Origin: CAZZKE01 sp964655005
GTDB taxonomy: Bacteria; Pseudomonadota; Alphaproteobacteria; Rhodospirillales; JABHCV01
Direction: 5' to 3'
Assembly: GCA_964655005.1 (NCBI GenBank)
Contig: CAZZKE010000036.1
Coordinates: 1-30,542 of the forward strand
DNA: 30,542 nt
Shown here: positions 16,914 to 25,352 of the stretch, piece after piece
How positions within the stretch are numbered: position 1 is the stretch's first letter
How the letters are laid out: every line of letters starts with the position of its first letter
Notes under the pieces: model-generated
Seen by the model: only the letters and a program-made list of their open reading frames with translations
What the model was told of the DNA's origin: nothing
Database searches by the model: none
Program-made: the position numbers and the translations under genes

Positions 16914-17572
16914 TTGTTCGTAACTGGATGCAGGAAAATCCGACGATCATCGACGGCGATACATCCGTGGTCGAGGCCAAACGTATTCTTACCGAAGACA
17001 GCCTGCGCGCCCTGCCGGTGGTCGATGACGGACGCCTGCGCGGCGTCATCACCCGCGCCCAGTGTCTGCGCGCGGCGGCGGCGGTAACCCGATGCCAGGA
17101 TCCTTACGAGATCGACTATTTCGTCAATCGGCTCAAGGTCAAGGACATCATGGTCCGCAATCCGGAAACCGTACAGGCCGATGACACCATGGCGCACACC
17201 CTGTTCCGGGGCCAGGAAAACGGCGTCAGCCAGTTTCCGGTGATGGAAGATGGCGCCGTGGTCGGGATCGTTTCGGCCTCGGAGATTTTTTACCTGGCGG
17301 CGCAGCTCCTCGGCGCCTGGGAAAACCGGTGCGGCATAACCCTCGACAATGTGGCGATCGGCAAAGGCGTACTGGCCGAAATAACCGGTCTTGTCGAATC
17401 TTCCGGCGCCACCATGCACGCCATCTATCCGTTGACGAAACAGGGTGCAGATAAGAAGCGCGTCATTATGCGGCTGGATACCGAAGATCTGGATGCGGTC
17501 GTAACGGCACTGGGCGACGCCGGGTACAGCGTTGTCGAGGCCTCGTCCAGTATTCATGAGGGCCACGCCTGA
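16910..17572 (+). CDS. CBS-domain protein, phenylphosphate synthase gamma-like
   Basis: A 220-aa protein with two CBS motifs in the first 135 residues: NWMQENPTIIDGDTSV with LPVVDDGRLRGVITRAQCLR, and KVKDIMVRNPETVQADDTM with FPVMEDGAVVGIVSASE. It ends in an ACT-like segment (about 145-220: ITLDNVAIGKG, IMRLDTEDLDAVVTALGDAG). The third, roughly 24-kDa subunit of Thauera phenylphosphate synthase also carries CBS domains and stimulates the other two, so this gene is a plausible counterpart although it is separated from them by two genes. CBS pairs usually bind adenine nucleotides, which would link activity to energy charge. It overlaps both neighbours by one to four bases, showing tight co-translation. 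Confidence 0.8.
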   Translation: MIVRNWMQENPTIIDGDTSVVEAKRILTEDSLRALPVVDDGRLRGVITRAQCLRAAAAVTRCQDPYEIDYFVNRLKVKDIMVRNPETVQADDTMAHTLFRGQENGVSQFPVMEDGAVVGIVSASEIFYLAAQLLGAWENRCGITLDNVAIGKGVLAEITGLVESSGATMHAIYPLTKQGADKKRVIMRLDTEDLDAVVTALGDAGYSVVEASSSIHEGHA

Positions 17573-17976
17573 TGGCCGCCGCCCTGCCCCGGATAACGGC
17601 CCGCACCGGCGGCGACGATTTCCTGATCGAAGCAGAGGCGGTCCGCATCGGCGATGATCTGCTGGTTTTCATCTGGGGCGGCGAGCGGCCCCATATAGGC
17701 GCCGTGGCGGCGGCGCAGCCGCGCCCGTCGCTGGCCGACGATGCCGCACGCAGCGCCACCTCTTCGGTGCTTACCTATCTTGGCCACAAGGAAGACGAGA
17801 TCGTAAAACCGGTTTCGGAAAAGCTCGCAGCGGCGCTCGGGCGTAATGTGGTGGTTAGCGCCGGGTTGCACTGGGACGATCTCAATCAGGCGGCGATAGG
17901 GACCATCCGGGCGCGGGTCGAGGAGATTATCCAGATTCTTACCGCGAAACTACTCAACGAGGAGACGGAAACATGA
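17572..17976 (+). CDS. LpdD-like small protein, putative prenyl-FMN carrier/chaperone
   Basis: A 134-aa protein resembling LpdD of gallate decarboxylase clusters and the small subunit-D-like proteins linked to UbiD enzymes. Characteristic stretches are FIWGGERPHIGAVAAAQP, SSVLTYLGHKEDEIVKP and VVVSAGLHWDDL. Members of this family are thought to help deliver or mature prenylated FMN in UbiD partners. It lies between the CBS gene (overlap TGATG) and ubiX (overlap ATGA), consistent with a cofactor-handling role. The identification rests on recognised sequence patterns, without alignment. Confidence 0.7.
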   Translation: MAAALPRITARTGGDDFLIEAEAVRIGDDLLVFIWGGERPHIGAVAAAQPRPSLADDAARSATSSVLTYLGHKEDEIVKPVSEKLAAALGRNVVVSAGLHWDDLNQAAIGTIRARVEEIIQILTAKLLNEETET

Positions 17977-18578
17977 ACTTGCCTCTTGTCGTCGGCATTA
18001 CCGGAGCCTCTGGTGTTATTTACGGCGTCGAACTGTTGAAGGCGCTCAGGAAAGTGGGCCAGGAGACCCATTTGATCCTTAGCGAGGCGGCCGGTCGAAA
18101 CTTCAACATCGAAACCGAATACTCGATATCCCAGGTCAAGGAACTCGCCGACGTGGTCCACAGCAACAAGGATATCGCCGCCGCCGTGGCCAGCGGCTCG
18201 TTCCTGACCCGGGGCATGGTGGTGGTCCCCTGCTCGATCAAAAGCCTGTCGGCGATCGCCAATTCCTATAACGCCAATCTGATTACCCGTGCCGCCGACG
18301 TGACCCTGAAGGAAAGGCGTCCGCTGGTGCTAATGGTGCGGGAAACACCGCTGCACAAGGGCCACCTGGAACTTATGGCGCGCACCGCCGACCTCGGGGC
18401 GACCATTTGCCCGCCCATGCCGGCCTTCTACCACGGCCCGCAGACCATTCAGGATATTATCAACCAGAGCATCGGCAAGGTCCTGGACCAGGTCGGCATC
18501 GAACACAACCTGTTCCGCCGCTGGGGCAGCAAGGAATTGATGGCCGATATCAACGAAGACGACACCGACGCCGCCTGA
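17973..18578 (+). CDS. ubiX: UbiX-family flavin prenyltransferase
   Basis: A 201-aa flavoprotein that prenylates FMNH2 to make the prenyl-FMN cofactor of UbiD enzymes. It shows the N-terminal VGITGASGVIYGVELL motif, the VVPCSIKSLSAIANSYNANL block, and the C-terminal RRPLVLMVRETPLHKGHL and CPPMPAFYHGPQTI segments, all typical of UbiX/Pad1. The length is normal. It is the last gene of the seven-gene operon and overlaps the LpdD-like gene by ATGA. It probably serves the operon's own UbiD enzyme and may be separate from a housekeeping ubiX elsewhere. No terminator hairpin is apparent in the 53 nt before the convergent nos operon. Confidence 0.93.
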   Translation: MNLPLVVGITGASGVIYGVELLKALRKVGQETHLILSEAAGRNFNIETEYSISQVKELADVVHSNKDIAAAVASGSFLTRGMVVVPCSIKSLSAIANSYNANLITRAADVTLKERRPLVLMVRETPLHKGHLELMARTADLGATICPPMPAFYHGPQTIQDIINQSIGKVLDQVGIEHNLFRRWGSKELMADINEDDTDAA

Positions 18579-18631
18579 TTCTGACCCTGCGCTGGGAAAA
18601 TTTCGCCGACGATTAGTCCATTTTGGGTAAT

Positions 18632-19645
18632 TCAGGTAATGCCAATAGACACCGGATTCTTGCCATTGGCGTCAAGCAGTAGCGCCCCGGTGTCCTTGTG
18701 GGCGGCGAGGACCCGGGTGATTTCGACCCGTTCCAGGTTCATCAGCGCGGTCGACAGGGCGTCGGCCAGCGTCGCCTGCGGGGCGAACACCGAGACACTG
18801 GCGTAGCGTAGGGGCGAAAGCCCGGTGCGCGGGTCGAATACGTGGCTGTGGCGGCCGGCGGCGTCAAAGGTCAGGCCGTAACCGCCGGAAGTGGCGACGG
18901 CGCGATTGTTAAGGGGGAATGTTTTGCCGATCGTTCCGGGCGCGGTGGGGTCTTTAATGCCGACGGTCCATGGCCGTCCGTCCGGATGGCCGCCGAGGCC
19001 GCGAATTTCGCCCAGGTCGATCAGGACATTGTCCAGGCCTTCGGCGCGCAACAGTTCGGCCACCCGGTCGGTAATGTAGCCTTGGGCGATGCCGTTCAGG
19101 GTCGCCGCCATGCCCGGCCTGGCGAAGGCGATGCGGGCGCCGTCTATTTTTAGGGCTTCGTAACCGACGCGGTCGAGCGCGCGGTCGATAGCGGCCTGCG
19201 CAAGTTCCGCAGCCTGCGGCGTCCGGTAGTGGCGGCTGTAAAGTTCCCATAAAGGCTGCACCGTAACATCGAATGCGCCCCCGGTTTGTTCGCTAACGTT
19301 TCGCGCCTGGCCCAGCAGGCGCACCAAATCCAGCGGTGGGTTGTCGAGCCCGCCGCGCGCATTGAGCCTTGAAAGTGCGGAATCCGCACGGTAAAGGCTG
19401 AACACCATTTCCAGCCGATGAACTTCATCAACGGCACGCTTGATCAGGGCTTGTGCGACGGCTTCATCGGGGTGGTAAAGGGTGATCCGGGCGGTCGCGC
19501 CAAGGGCCACGCCGCGCCAGTGCGTCGGTATAATTTTCGGCGCAAAAGCCATGCCTTTCCAGGCCGGCAGGCTTAAACCAAGGCCCCCGGCGGCGGCCAC
19601 AATGCCGATCACCCGGCGGCGTGAAAAAAGAGTCGGCGCATTCAT
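18632..19645 (-). CDS. nosX: FAD:protein FMN transferase, NosX/ApbE family
   Basis: A 337-aa ApbE-family flavin transferase with a Tat-type signal (SRRRVIGIVAAAGGLGLSLP). It attaches FMN covalently to a threonine of a periplasmic partner, here NosR. Family features are the RITLYHPDEA start of the mature domain, the FSLYRADSALSRLNARGG segment, ATLNGIAQGYITDRVAE, and SHVFDPRTGLSP near the C terminus. The ATG at 19645 overlaps the nosL stop as ATGA and is preferred over the in-frame ATG six codons upstream. It closes the nosRZDFYLX operon. Confidence 0.9.
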   Translation of the reverse strand: MNAPTLFSRRRVIGIVAAAGGLGLSLPAWKGMAFAPKIIPTHWRGVALGATARITLYHPDEAVAQALIKRAVDEVHRLEMVFSLYRADSALSRLNARGGLDNPPLDLVRLLGQARNVSEQTGGAFDVTVQPLWELYSRHYRTPQAAELAQAAIDRALDRVGYEALKIDGARIAFARPGMAATLNGIAQGYITDRVAELLRAEGLDNVLIDLGEIRGLGGHPDGRPWTVGIKDPTAPGTIGKTFPLNNRAVATSGGYGLTFDAAGRHSHVFDPRTGLSPLRYASVSVFAPQATLADALSTALMNLERVEITRVLAAHKDTGALLLDANGKNPVSIGIT

Positions 19646-20199
19646 GTTTTGTGAACTCCGCATGTATTCGATTCATCGTTCGGCGGTGGCGGCGGCGGCG
19701 AAAAGTAGGCCGGCGGAATGTCATCCATGGGCACGACTTCGCCATCGTGTTCACGCGCGTACATTTGCGCGGCGGACTTGTCGGAAAACGGCACGACTTC
19801 CGGCATCCCCATGCCGCCGACTATTCTTTTACCGTTAATTTTGCCGTCGATCACGTACCATGCCTTGCGGGCATCGACCCAGGCCCGGGGATCGGGCATG
19901 TTCCAGTTCGATGTTTTGGCCATGTCGCTAACGTAGATGGCCGCGACCTTTTTATCTCTTTCGGGCGACAAGATGTAGGCGATGGTTTTGTGCACCGAAG
20001 AAAACCACAAGGGGGCCTTTTGGCCAAGCAGATGGACCTGCCCTTTTGGACCGAAATGGGCAACTATGGTCATTTCGCTGTAATAGTCGTTGGCGGCATC
20101 CGTCAACACGCTGGGCGGCGGCGGCGGCGACTGGTCTTTTTTGCAGGCGCCCAGCGCCGGTAGAACGAAAAATAGAAACAAAAAAGGTCGTGCGCGCAT
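19642..20199 (-). CDS. nosL: Nitrous oxide reductase accessory protein NosL (copper lipoprotein)
   Basis: A 185-aa outer-membrane or periplasmic lipoprotein that binds Cu(I) and helps deliver copper for assembly of the CuZ/CuA sites of NosZ. It has a signal peptide with lipobox LGAC followed by KK (lipidated Cys about residue 18). Conserved NosL segments include IVAHFGPKGQVHL, APLWFSSVHKTIAYI, AIYVSDMAKTSNW, AWYVIDGKI and GMGMPEVVPFSDKSAA. A proline run (SPPPPPP) and a Cys-containing tail close the protein. The start at 20199 is supported by GAGAGG 7 nt upstream; it follows the nosY stop by 2 nt. Its stop overlaps nosX. Confidence 0.92.
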   Translation of the reverse strand: MRARPFLFLFFVLPALGACKKDQSPPPPPSVLTDAANDYYSEMTIVAHFGPKGQVHLLGQKAPLWFSSVHKTIAYILSPERDKKVAAIYVSDMAKTSNWNMPDPRAWVDARKAWYVIDGKINGKRIVGGMGMPEVVPFSDKSAAQMYAREHDGEVVPMDDIPPAYFSPPPPPPNDESNTCGVHKT

Positions 20200-20201
20200 T
20201 T

Positions 20202-21029
20202 CTAAACCTCTCGACGCTGAAAAACGTAAATAGTCGCCGCCAGCGGTGCGACGCACCACGCCACCATGACCATCAACGACGCCATCGCGCCGACGCCGGC
20301 TTTCAACCCGACGCCGGAGAGGCCGGCGGCGGCGCTAACGTTTTGAAATGTGGTTAGATTGAACACCCGGTAAGCGTCGGTCGGGTTGAACAATATCAGC
20401 CAGGAAAAAAACTGCCCGTTGATTGTATCGCCCTTATCGGCGACCAGAACGCCCAGAAGGGCGAGATCGTACACAACCACCAGCACGACCCACAGGCCGA
20501 TGGTCAGGCCGGCGGCCTTGCTTCCGTTCATCGTTATCGCGCTGATCAAATATCCCAGCGCGATGAATACCGCGCCCAGAAGCATGGAACTGCCAATCAA
20601 GGCGGCGAAGGCGGTCCAGCCCTGTGCGTCGCTGCCGCCGCTCAGGGCGATGCCCAGGCCGGAAAGGCCGTAACCGATGGCGATGGCGATGGCAAGGATC
20701 GATACATGGCCGGTGAATTTGCCTATTACCACCTGCCAGCGGGGCACCGGATAGGTCAGCAGCAGCAACATGGTGCCGTGTTCGAATTCGCCGACCAGGG
20801 CGTTGTACGACAACATCAAGGCTATCAGCGGCAACAGATAGACGCCAAGGCTGGACAGGCTGGCGACGGTGGTGCTTAACGGGCTGGCCTTGATCGCCCC
20901 CCCCGGGGATGAACCCAACAGGGCCAGCACCAGGGCCAGCGAGGCCAGCAGCACGATGGTGGAAAATACCCAGCGGTTCCTGAACCCGTCGCGCAGTTCC
21001 TTTGCGGCGATGATGATAATAGTTTTCAT
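20202..21029 (-). CDS. nosY: ABC transporter permease NosY
   Basis: A 275-aa membrane protein with six predicted transmembrane segments, the permease partner of NosF. The NosDFY complex energises maturation of the tetranuclear CuZ centre of nitrous-oxide reductase. Recognisable are the amphipathic start AAKELRDGFRNRWVF and the core LIALMLSYNALVGEFEHGTM with LLLTYPVPRWQVVIGKF, which are typical of NosY/ABC-2 type permeases. It overlaps nosF by four bases (ATGA). Confidence 0.93.
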   Translation of the reverse strand: MKTIIIIAAKELRDGFRNRWVFSTIVLLASLALVLALLGSSPGGAIKASPLSTTVASLSSLGVYLLPLIALMLSYNALVGEFEHGTMLLLLTYPVPRWQVVIGKFTGHVSILAIAIAIGYGLSGLGIALSGGSDAQGWTAFAALIGSSMLLGAVFIALGYLISAITMNGSKAAGLTIGLWVVLVVVYDLALLGVLVADKGDTINGQFFSWLILFNPTDAYRVFNLTTFQNVSAAAGLSGVGLKAGVGAMASLMVMVAWCVAPLAATIYVFQRREV

Positions 21030-21946
21030 TGCGGTTGGCCTTCACCGGAAAAGTGTTGGTAGATTTCTTCCAGCCCCGGTGGGTCAATGTCGAGGTTTTC
21101 CACCGCCTTCAAGCCGATAATACGGCGCACGACGGCCATTTTATCGGCATGGGAACAACTTAAATCGAGGCTGTGGCCGTTAACCCGGTCGAGCTTGACC
21201 AAAGGGCCCAGGGCGTCGGTGATCTTGGCCCTTTGGTCGGGGTCGGGCGGCAGGTAAAGACGCAGATGTACCGGCAGTCCGGCGGCGTGGCGTAATTCAT
21301 CGAGGGCGCCGTTGGCGACGATGCGGCCCTGGCGCAGGATGATCAGGCGGTCGCCACGTGATTCGATTTCGCTCAGGGCGTGCGATGACAGGAATACCGT
21401 CACCCCCTCGTGTTTAAGATCGCCCAGCAAATCATAAAAATCTCGTCGCAAAGCGGGGTCGAGGCCGCTGGTCGGTTCATCCAGGAACAACAGCCGCGGC
21501 CGGCCCAGCAACGCCTGGGCGAGGCCCAAACGCTGGCGCATTCCCTTGGAATACGTCGCGATGCGCCGTTCGGCCGCAGACGCCAGGCCCAAACGTTCCA
21601 GCAGGGGTTCGCAGACGCTGAGCGGTTCGCCCCTGAGCCGGGCGTAAAAGTTGAGCGCCTCGCGCCCGCTAAGATTGGGATACAGCGATACGTTCTCGGG
21701 CAGATAGCCCAAATGACTGCGCAGCGTCGCCGATGCCTGCGCCGGGTTTTCGCCTAGCACCAGAACATTTCCCTGGCTGGGTTTGGTCAGGCCAAGAGCC
21801 AACTTTATCAAGGTCGTTTTGCCGGCCCCGTTATGGCCCAGCATCATCAGGTATTCGCCCTGCGCGACATGCAGGTCTATATTTTGCAGGACGACCTTGT
21901 CGCCGTAGCGTTTCGATACGTCCTTAAAATCGATTATCGTTGTCAT
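21026..21946 (-). CDS. nosF: ABC transporter ATP-binding protein NosF
   Basis: A 306-aa ATPase of the NosDFY copper-site maturation complex, with Walker A GHNGAGKTTLI, signature YSKGMRQRLGLAQALL and Walker B LLFLDEPTSGLDP. The true start is the ATG at 21946, which overlaps the nosD stop (ATGA). The open frame continues upstream, but there it is only the antisense-frame shadow of nosD. The C-terminal 80 residues form the accessory domain found in NosF-like and CcmA-like ATPases. Confidence 0.94.
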   Translation of the reverse strand: MTTIIDFKDVSKRYGDKVVLQNIDLHVAQGEYLMMLGHNGAGKTTLIKLALGLTKPSQGNVLVLGENPAQASATLRSHLGYLPENVSLYPNLSGREALNFYARLRGEPLSVCEPLLERLGLASAAERRIATYSKGMRQRLGLAQALLGRPRLLFLDEPTSGLDPALRRDFYDLLGDLKHEGVTVFLSSHALSEIESRGDRLIILRQGRIVANGALDELRHAAGLPVHLRLYLPPDPDQRAKITDALGPLVKLDRVNGHSLDLSCSHADKMAVVRRIIGLKAVENLDIDPPGLEEIYQHFSGEGQPQ

Positions 21947-23253
21947 TGCGTTACGCTCCGAAAGCGGCCCCTTGGCGGCGGGGTCATCAACGGCGCGCTG
22001 TCGGTGACGCCGCCGGGTAATATCGATGGGAATTCCGACTGGGCCCAGCGCAATACCTGCATGGCCGGGCTGTTGAGCAGCAGGCGCGCCAACGGGTATC
22101 GCCACACCACCTGTTCGACCAGGCCGTTGGGGTGGTAGGGGCGGTCGGAAATGCCGTCGCCGTTGAGGTCGAATGACGCGTTGTCGCTCCAATAATTGCC
22201 CCGGCCGTCGCGGGACCATTCGACGGCGCGGGTGCCGACGTACTTGACCTGGTAGCGGTTGTTGATAAAGGCGTTGCCGGTAATGACGTTGTATTCGGAA
22301 CCGGCCGTGAAGTGAATGCCGATGGTGCAATCCTCGAAAGTGTTGCCGCGAAAAGTGTTGCGGTTGGCGTTATAAATAAAAACGCATTTTTTCGAGCCGC
22401 CGCGGGCGACGTTATCGGTGATTGAAGACAGGTTGGCGAAATTGAACATAAAAGCCCGCCGGCGATCGCCGGAAGACAGATTTCTTGAAATTTTCAAATG
22501 ATCGGAAAACATTATGGCGTAGCCGATATCGTTGTTGAACGACCGGTTGCCGGAAATTTCGCTGTAATTGGTGTACATGTAATGGATGGCGTAGCGTAAA
22601 TCGCGAAATTTGTTGTTGCGAAATATATTGTTCTTGCTGGCGATAACGAAAATACCGTCCCGGCCATTTCGCACGTCGTTGTCTTCAATGATTGATCCCG
22701 GCGAATTCCAAACGTAAAAGCCGTTGCCGCGCGCGCTTACCCGAAAATTGGTGCTGCCGATTATGGTGTTGCCGCGCACCAGGGCGTCACGCGGCCCTTT
22801 GAGGAAAATGCCGGTTATGTTGTTCGTCAGGCGGTTGTTTTCGATCAAGGCCCCACGGCCCTTGGCGGTGACGAAAATCGCCGCGTCTTCTTGCGCCAGA
22901 TCGGTCCCCGAATTGATAATGTTAAGACCGCCGATCACTACATTGGGGGCGTCGACCCTGATTACGCTGCGCCGGCTGCGCCCGTCGATTATGGTGTTGG
23001 GGGCGCCCTGAATTTCAAGTGTCCTGTCGATCAGGACGGGGCCGAAGTAACGACCGTTTTGTAACCTCAGCGTGTCGCCGGCCCGGGCCGCCGAGATGGC
23101 TTCGGCCAGGGTTTTGTCTCCCGGTTTTACGATGATATTCGCCGCCGATGCCGTGCCGTTTGACGCGAAAGCCAAAAATATCAGCGCGACAACGCTCGCG
23201 ACCCTGAAAAACAGGGCCGCGAGTTTGCCGAATATGGATAACCCTTCAGGCAC
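21943..23253 (-). CDS. nosD: Nitrous oxide reductase maturation protein NosD (periplasmic copper-binding beta-helix)
   Basis: A 436-aa periplasmic right-handed beta-helix protein that interacts with NosFY and supplies copper or sulfur for CuZ assembly. After a signal sequence (about residues 10-38, ending TASA) the mature protein shows repeated N-rich beta-helix turns such as VIGGLNIINSGTDL, ALIENNRLTNNITGIFLKGP, FRNNKFRDLRYAIHYMYTNY and GNYWSDNASFDLNGDGISD. The start is uncertain: GTG at 23253, 5 nt after the nosZ stop, is preferred because the longer ATG at 23319 would overlap the nosZ CuA motif and precede the signal peptide awkwardly. Confidence 0.9.
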   Translation of the reverse strand: MPEGLSIFGKLAALFFRVASVVALIFLAFASNGTASAANIIVKPGDKTLAEAISAARAGDTLRLQNGRYFGPVLIDRTLEIQGAPNTIIDGRSRRSVIRVDAPNVVIGGLNIINSGTDLAQEDAAIFVTAKGRGALIENNRLTNNITGIFLKGPRDALVRGNTIIGSTNFRVSARGNGFYVWNSPGSIIEDNDVRNGRDGIFVIASKNNIFRNNKFRDLRYAIHYMYTNYSEISGNRSFNNDIGYAIMFSDHLKISRNLSSGDRRRAFMFNFANLSSITDNVARGGSKKCVFIYNANRNTFRGNTFEDCTIGIHFTAGSEYNVITGNAFINNRYQVKYVGTRAVEWSRDGRGNYWSDNASFDLNGDGISDRPYHPNGLVEQVVWRYPLARLLLNSPAMQVLRWAQSEFPSILPGGVTDSAPLMTPPPRGRFRSVTQ

Positions 23254-23258
23254 GGATA

Positions 23259-25184
23259 TTACGCCGGTTCGACCAGCATCCGACCGCGCATTTCCAGGTG
23301 CAGGGCGTGGCAGAACCACTGGCAGTAGAACCAGTGCACACCCGGGCGATCCGCCGTAAAGGTCACCGAAGACGTGGCCTGCGGCCCGATTTCCATGGCG
23401 ATGCCGTAGTTGGCCAAGGTAAAGCCATGGGTCAGATCCGAGATGTCATCGACGTTCGTGATCGTTATCGTCACCTCGTTGCCTTGTTTGACGGTAAACT
23501 TTTCAAGGCTGTAGACAGGCGCTTGCGAATACATGTAAACGCGCACCTTGTTGCCGTCGCGGATAACGTCGGCGGCTTCTTCCAGCTCAACACCATCCTT
23601 GGCGGCCATCTTGCGGGCTTCTTCCCACATCGGATCCTTGCGGTCCCAAATGTCGAGCGGATTGACGATGTCGGCCCGCACGATGATGCAGTCGTGCGGT
23701 TCGGCGAAGGTCGGCCCGTCATGCACGATCTTCAGTTTGTCACCGGTCAGGTCGATCAACTGGTCGTTTTCCGGTTTCAGCGGGCCGGCGTTGATGAAGC
23801 GGTCCTTGGAAAACTTGTTCAACGAAACCAGCCACTGCCCGTCGGCTTCCTTGGTTTCACCCATGGACGAGTGATTGTGACCCGGCTGATAGGAGACATC
23901 GATTTTTTCGATGATCGGATCGACTTTTTCACCCTTGTAGGCGCGGATCGACTTGTCGATGTCCCACTTCACGACCTGACTGTCGAGGAACAGGGTGGTG
24001 AAGGCGTGTCCCTTGCCGTCGAAGGCGGTGTGAAGCGGCCCCAGCCCCAGTTGCGGCTCGGCCACCACGCAATCGCGCGGCTTGATCTTGTCTTTGAACA
24101 AGTCTGGGAATTTGCGGACATCCACGACCGAAACGGTTGGCGACAGCTTGCCGCTGATCATTACATGGATTTTGTCCGGCGCCATGTTGCAGCCATGCGG
24201 GCTGTTGGGGATCGGAATATAGCGGGTATACCGCGAGCCCTTGCGGCCATCCAGGACGGGGACGCCCTTGATGGTTTTGAAGTCACCCTTTTTAACGCCG
24301 GCCTCAATCGCTTTCAGGTCGAACACCACCATCCAGTCCATGGCGCTGGCGGTCATTTCCTCCAGATTGATGCCTCCTTCGGAGTTGTAGCACGACGAAA
24401 AGGCATACAGGCCATGATAGTCGGCGTCGCAGTTATCAAGGTTACCGTCGACCATCACCTGCCAGGACACTTCCATCTTGTCGCCGTCAATGGCGGTGAA
24501 CAGGGCATGGTATTTGCTGGGATCGTCCAGCACCGTTCCATCGTTGGGGATCGGAACCCGGTGTTCGCAGTTGGCGAAAACATAGCCGGTGCGCGGATAT
24601 TTCTGCGGCCGCAGGCCGTGGATGTCAGCCGTGTTGGGGATTTCGATCATTTTATCGACCTTCATCACGTCGCAGCGCACGCGCGCCACGCGGGTGTTGG
24701 CCTTGTCGTTCATGAACAGATAGCGCCCGTCGTAGGTGCCGTCGGTAAACGACATGTGCGGGTGGTGAAGATCACCGTTTAGCCACACGCCACCACGGCT
24801 TTCCAAAAATTTCTTGGTTTCCGGCAACATGCCGTCGCGCATGATTTTCCGGCTTTCGTTGGTTTGACCCCAACCGGTCGCGCTGTCGTGATTAAACACC
24901 GGCACACGCATCAACTCGCGCATGGACGGCATTCCCACGATACGCATCTCGCCGGATTGGCCGCCGCTCCAGAAGCCGTAGTAATCGTCTAGTTCGCCAG
25001 GCTTGACTTCGGCGAGCCTTTTTTCGGCGGCTTGTGCGGCTTCGGGTGACAGTACCAAACCGGCCAAGCCACCGGCGGCGGCGGCCCCGCCGACACCGGC
25101 CAGCGTGGCCAGCTTAGCGGTGGTGCCGAATAGTTCACGGCGCGTGTAGGGCATACCGGGGGCATCTTCTTTATCTTTTGACAT
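23259..25184 (-). CDS. nosZ: Nitrous-oxide reductase NosZ, clade I (Tat-exported)
   Basis: A 641-aa periplasmic multicopper enzyme reducing N2O to N2. A twin-arginine signal (YTRRELFGTTAKLATLAG) places it in clade I. The seven-bladed propeller contains CuZ histidine segments: GDLHHPHMSF, FANCEHRVPIP, GLGPLHTAFDGKGH, QPGHNHSSMGET and FAEPHDCII. The C-terminal cupredoxin domain has the complete CuA motif, Cys621, Trp623, Cys625, His629 and Met632 (CQWFCHALHLEM). The start at 25184 is supported by GGGAGA 7 nt upstream; an in-frame ATG five codons earlier lacks this spacing. It lies 168 nt downstream of nosR, the widest gap in the operon, which may hold a secondary promoter. Confidence 0.97.
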   Translation of the reverse strand: MSKDKEDAPGMPYTRRELFGTTAKLATLAGVGGAAAAGGLAGLVLSPEAAQAAEKRLAEVKPGELDDYYGFWSGGQSGEMRIVGMPSMRELMRVPVFNHDSATGWGQTNESRKIMRDGMLPETKKFLESRGGVWLNGDLHHPHMSFTDGTYDGRYLFMNDKANTRVARVRCDVMKVDKMIEIPNTADIHGLRPQKYPRTGYVFANCEHRVPIPNDGTVLDDPSKYHALFTAIDGDKMEVSWQVMVDGNLDNCDADYHGLYAFSSCYNSEGGINLEEMTASAMDWMVVFDLKAIEAGVKKGDFKTIKGVPVLDGRKGSRYTRYIPIPNSPHGCNMAPDKIHVMISGKLSPTVSVVDVRKFPDLFKDKIKPRDCVVAEPQLGLGPLHTAFDGKGHAFTTLFLDSQVVKWDIDKSIRAYKGEKVDPIIEKIDVSYQPGHNHSSMGETKEADGQWLVSLNKFSKDRFINAGPLKPENDQLIDLTGDKLKIVHDGPTFAEPHDCIIVRADIVNPLDIWDRKDPMWEEARKMAAKDGVELEEAADVIRDGNKVRVYMYSQAPVYSLEKFTVKQGNEVTITITNVDDISDLTHGFTLANYGIAMEIGPQATSSVTFTADRPGVHWFYCQWFCHALHLEMRGRMLVEPA

Positions 25185-25224
25185 TCTTAATTCTCCCAAT
25201 TCAATCTTATTTAGGACAATATTA

Positions 25225-25253
25225 ACTTGTGGTTACTAGTTCTAATAACAAGT
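25225..25253. promoter_or_regulatory. Inverted repeat in the nosR-nosZ gap
   Basis: ACTTGT (25225-25230) and ACAAGT (25248-25253) form six-bp arms separated by 17 nt within an unusually AT-rich gap upstream of nosZ. It could be an operator or a hairpin between the two cistrons. It does not match the FNR consensus. Confidence 0.3.
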
Positions 25254-25352
25254 ATTACTGTTACTTCAGTATTTTTATTGGTTCGTTTAGAGTGTTTTCT
25301 TGAGTATCAACATGGTGAATACATCTGGAAATCTCCTTTTAATGCTTACTCA

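Noticed and set aside
21947..22330. N-terminal extension of the NosF open frame
   Set aside because: It is a low-complexity Arg/Pro/Gln-rich translation antiparallel in frame to nosD; the ATGA overlap at 21946 gives a normal NosF start.
23298..24782. A 494-codon plus-strand open frame within nosZ
   Set aside because: NosZ on the minus strand has all copper ligands and strong motifs; the opposite frame is a composition artefact.
25290..25315. TTGAGTATCAA upstream of nosZ as an FNR box
   Set aside because: The half-sites are only 3 nt apart, not the N6 between TTGA and TCAA required for FNR.
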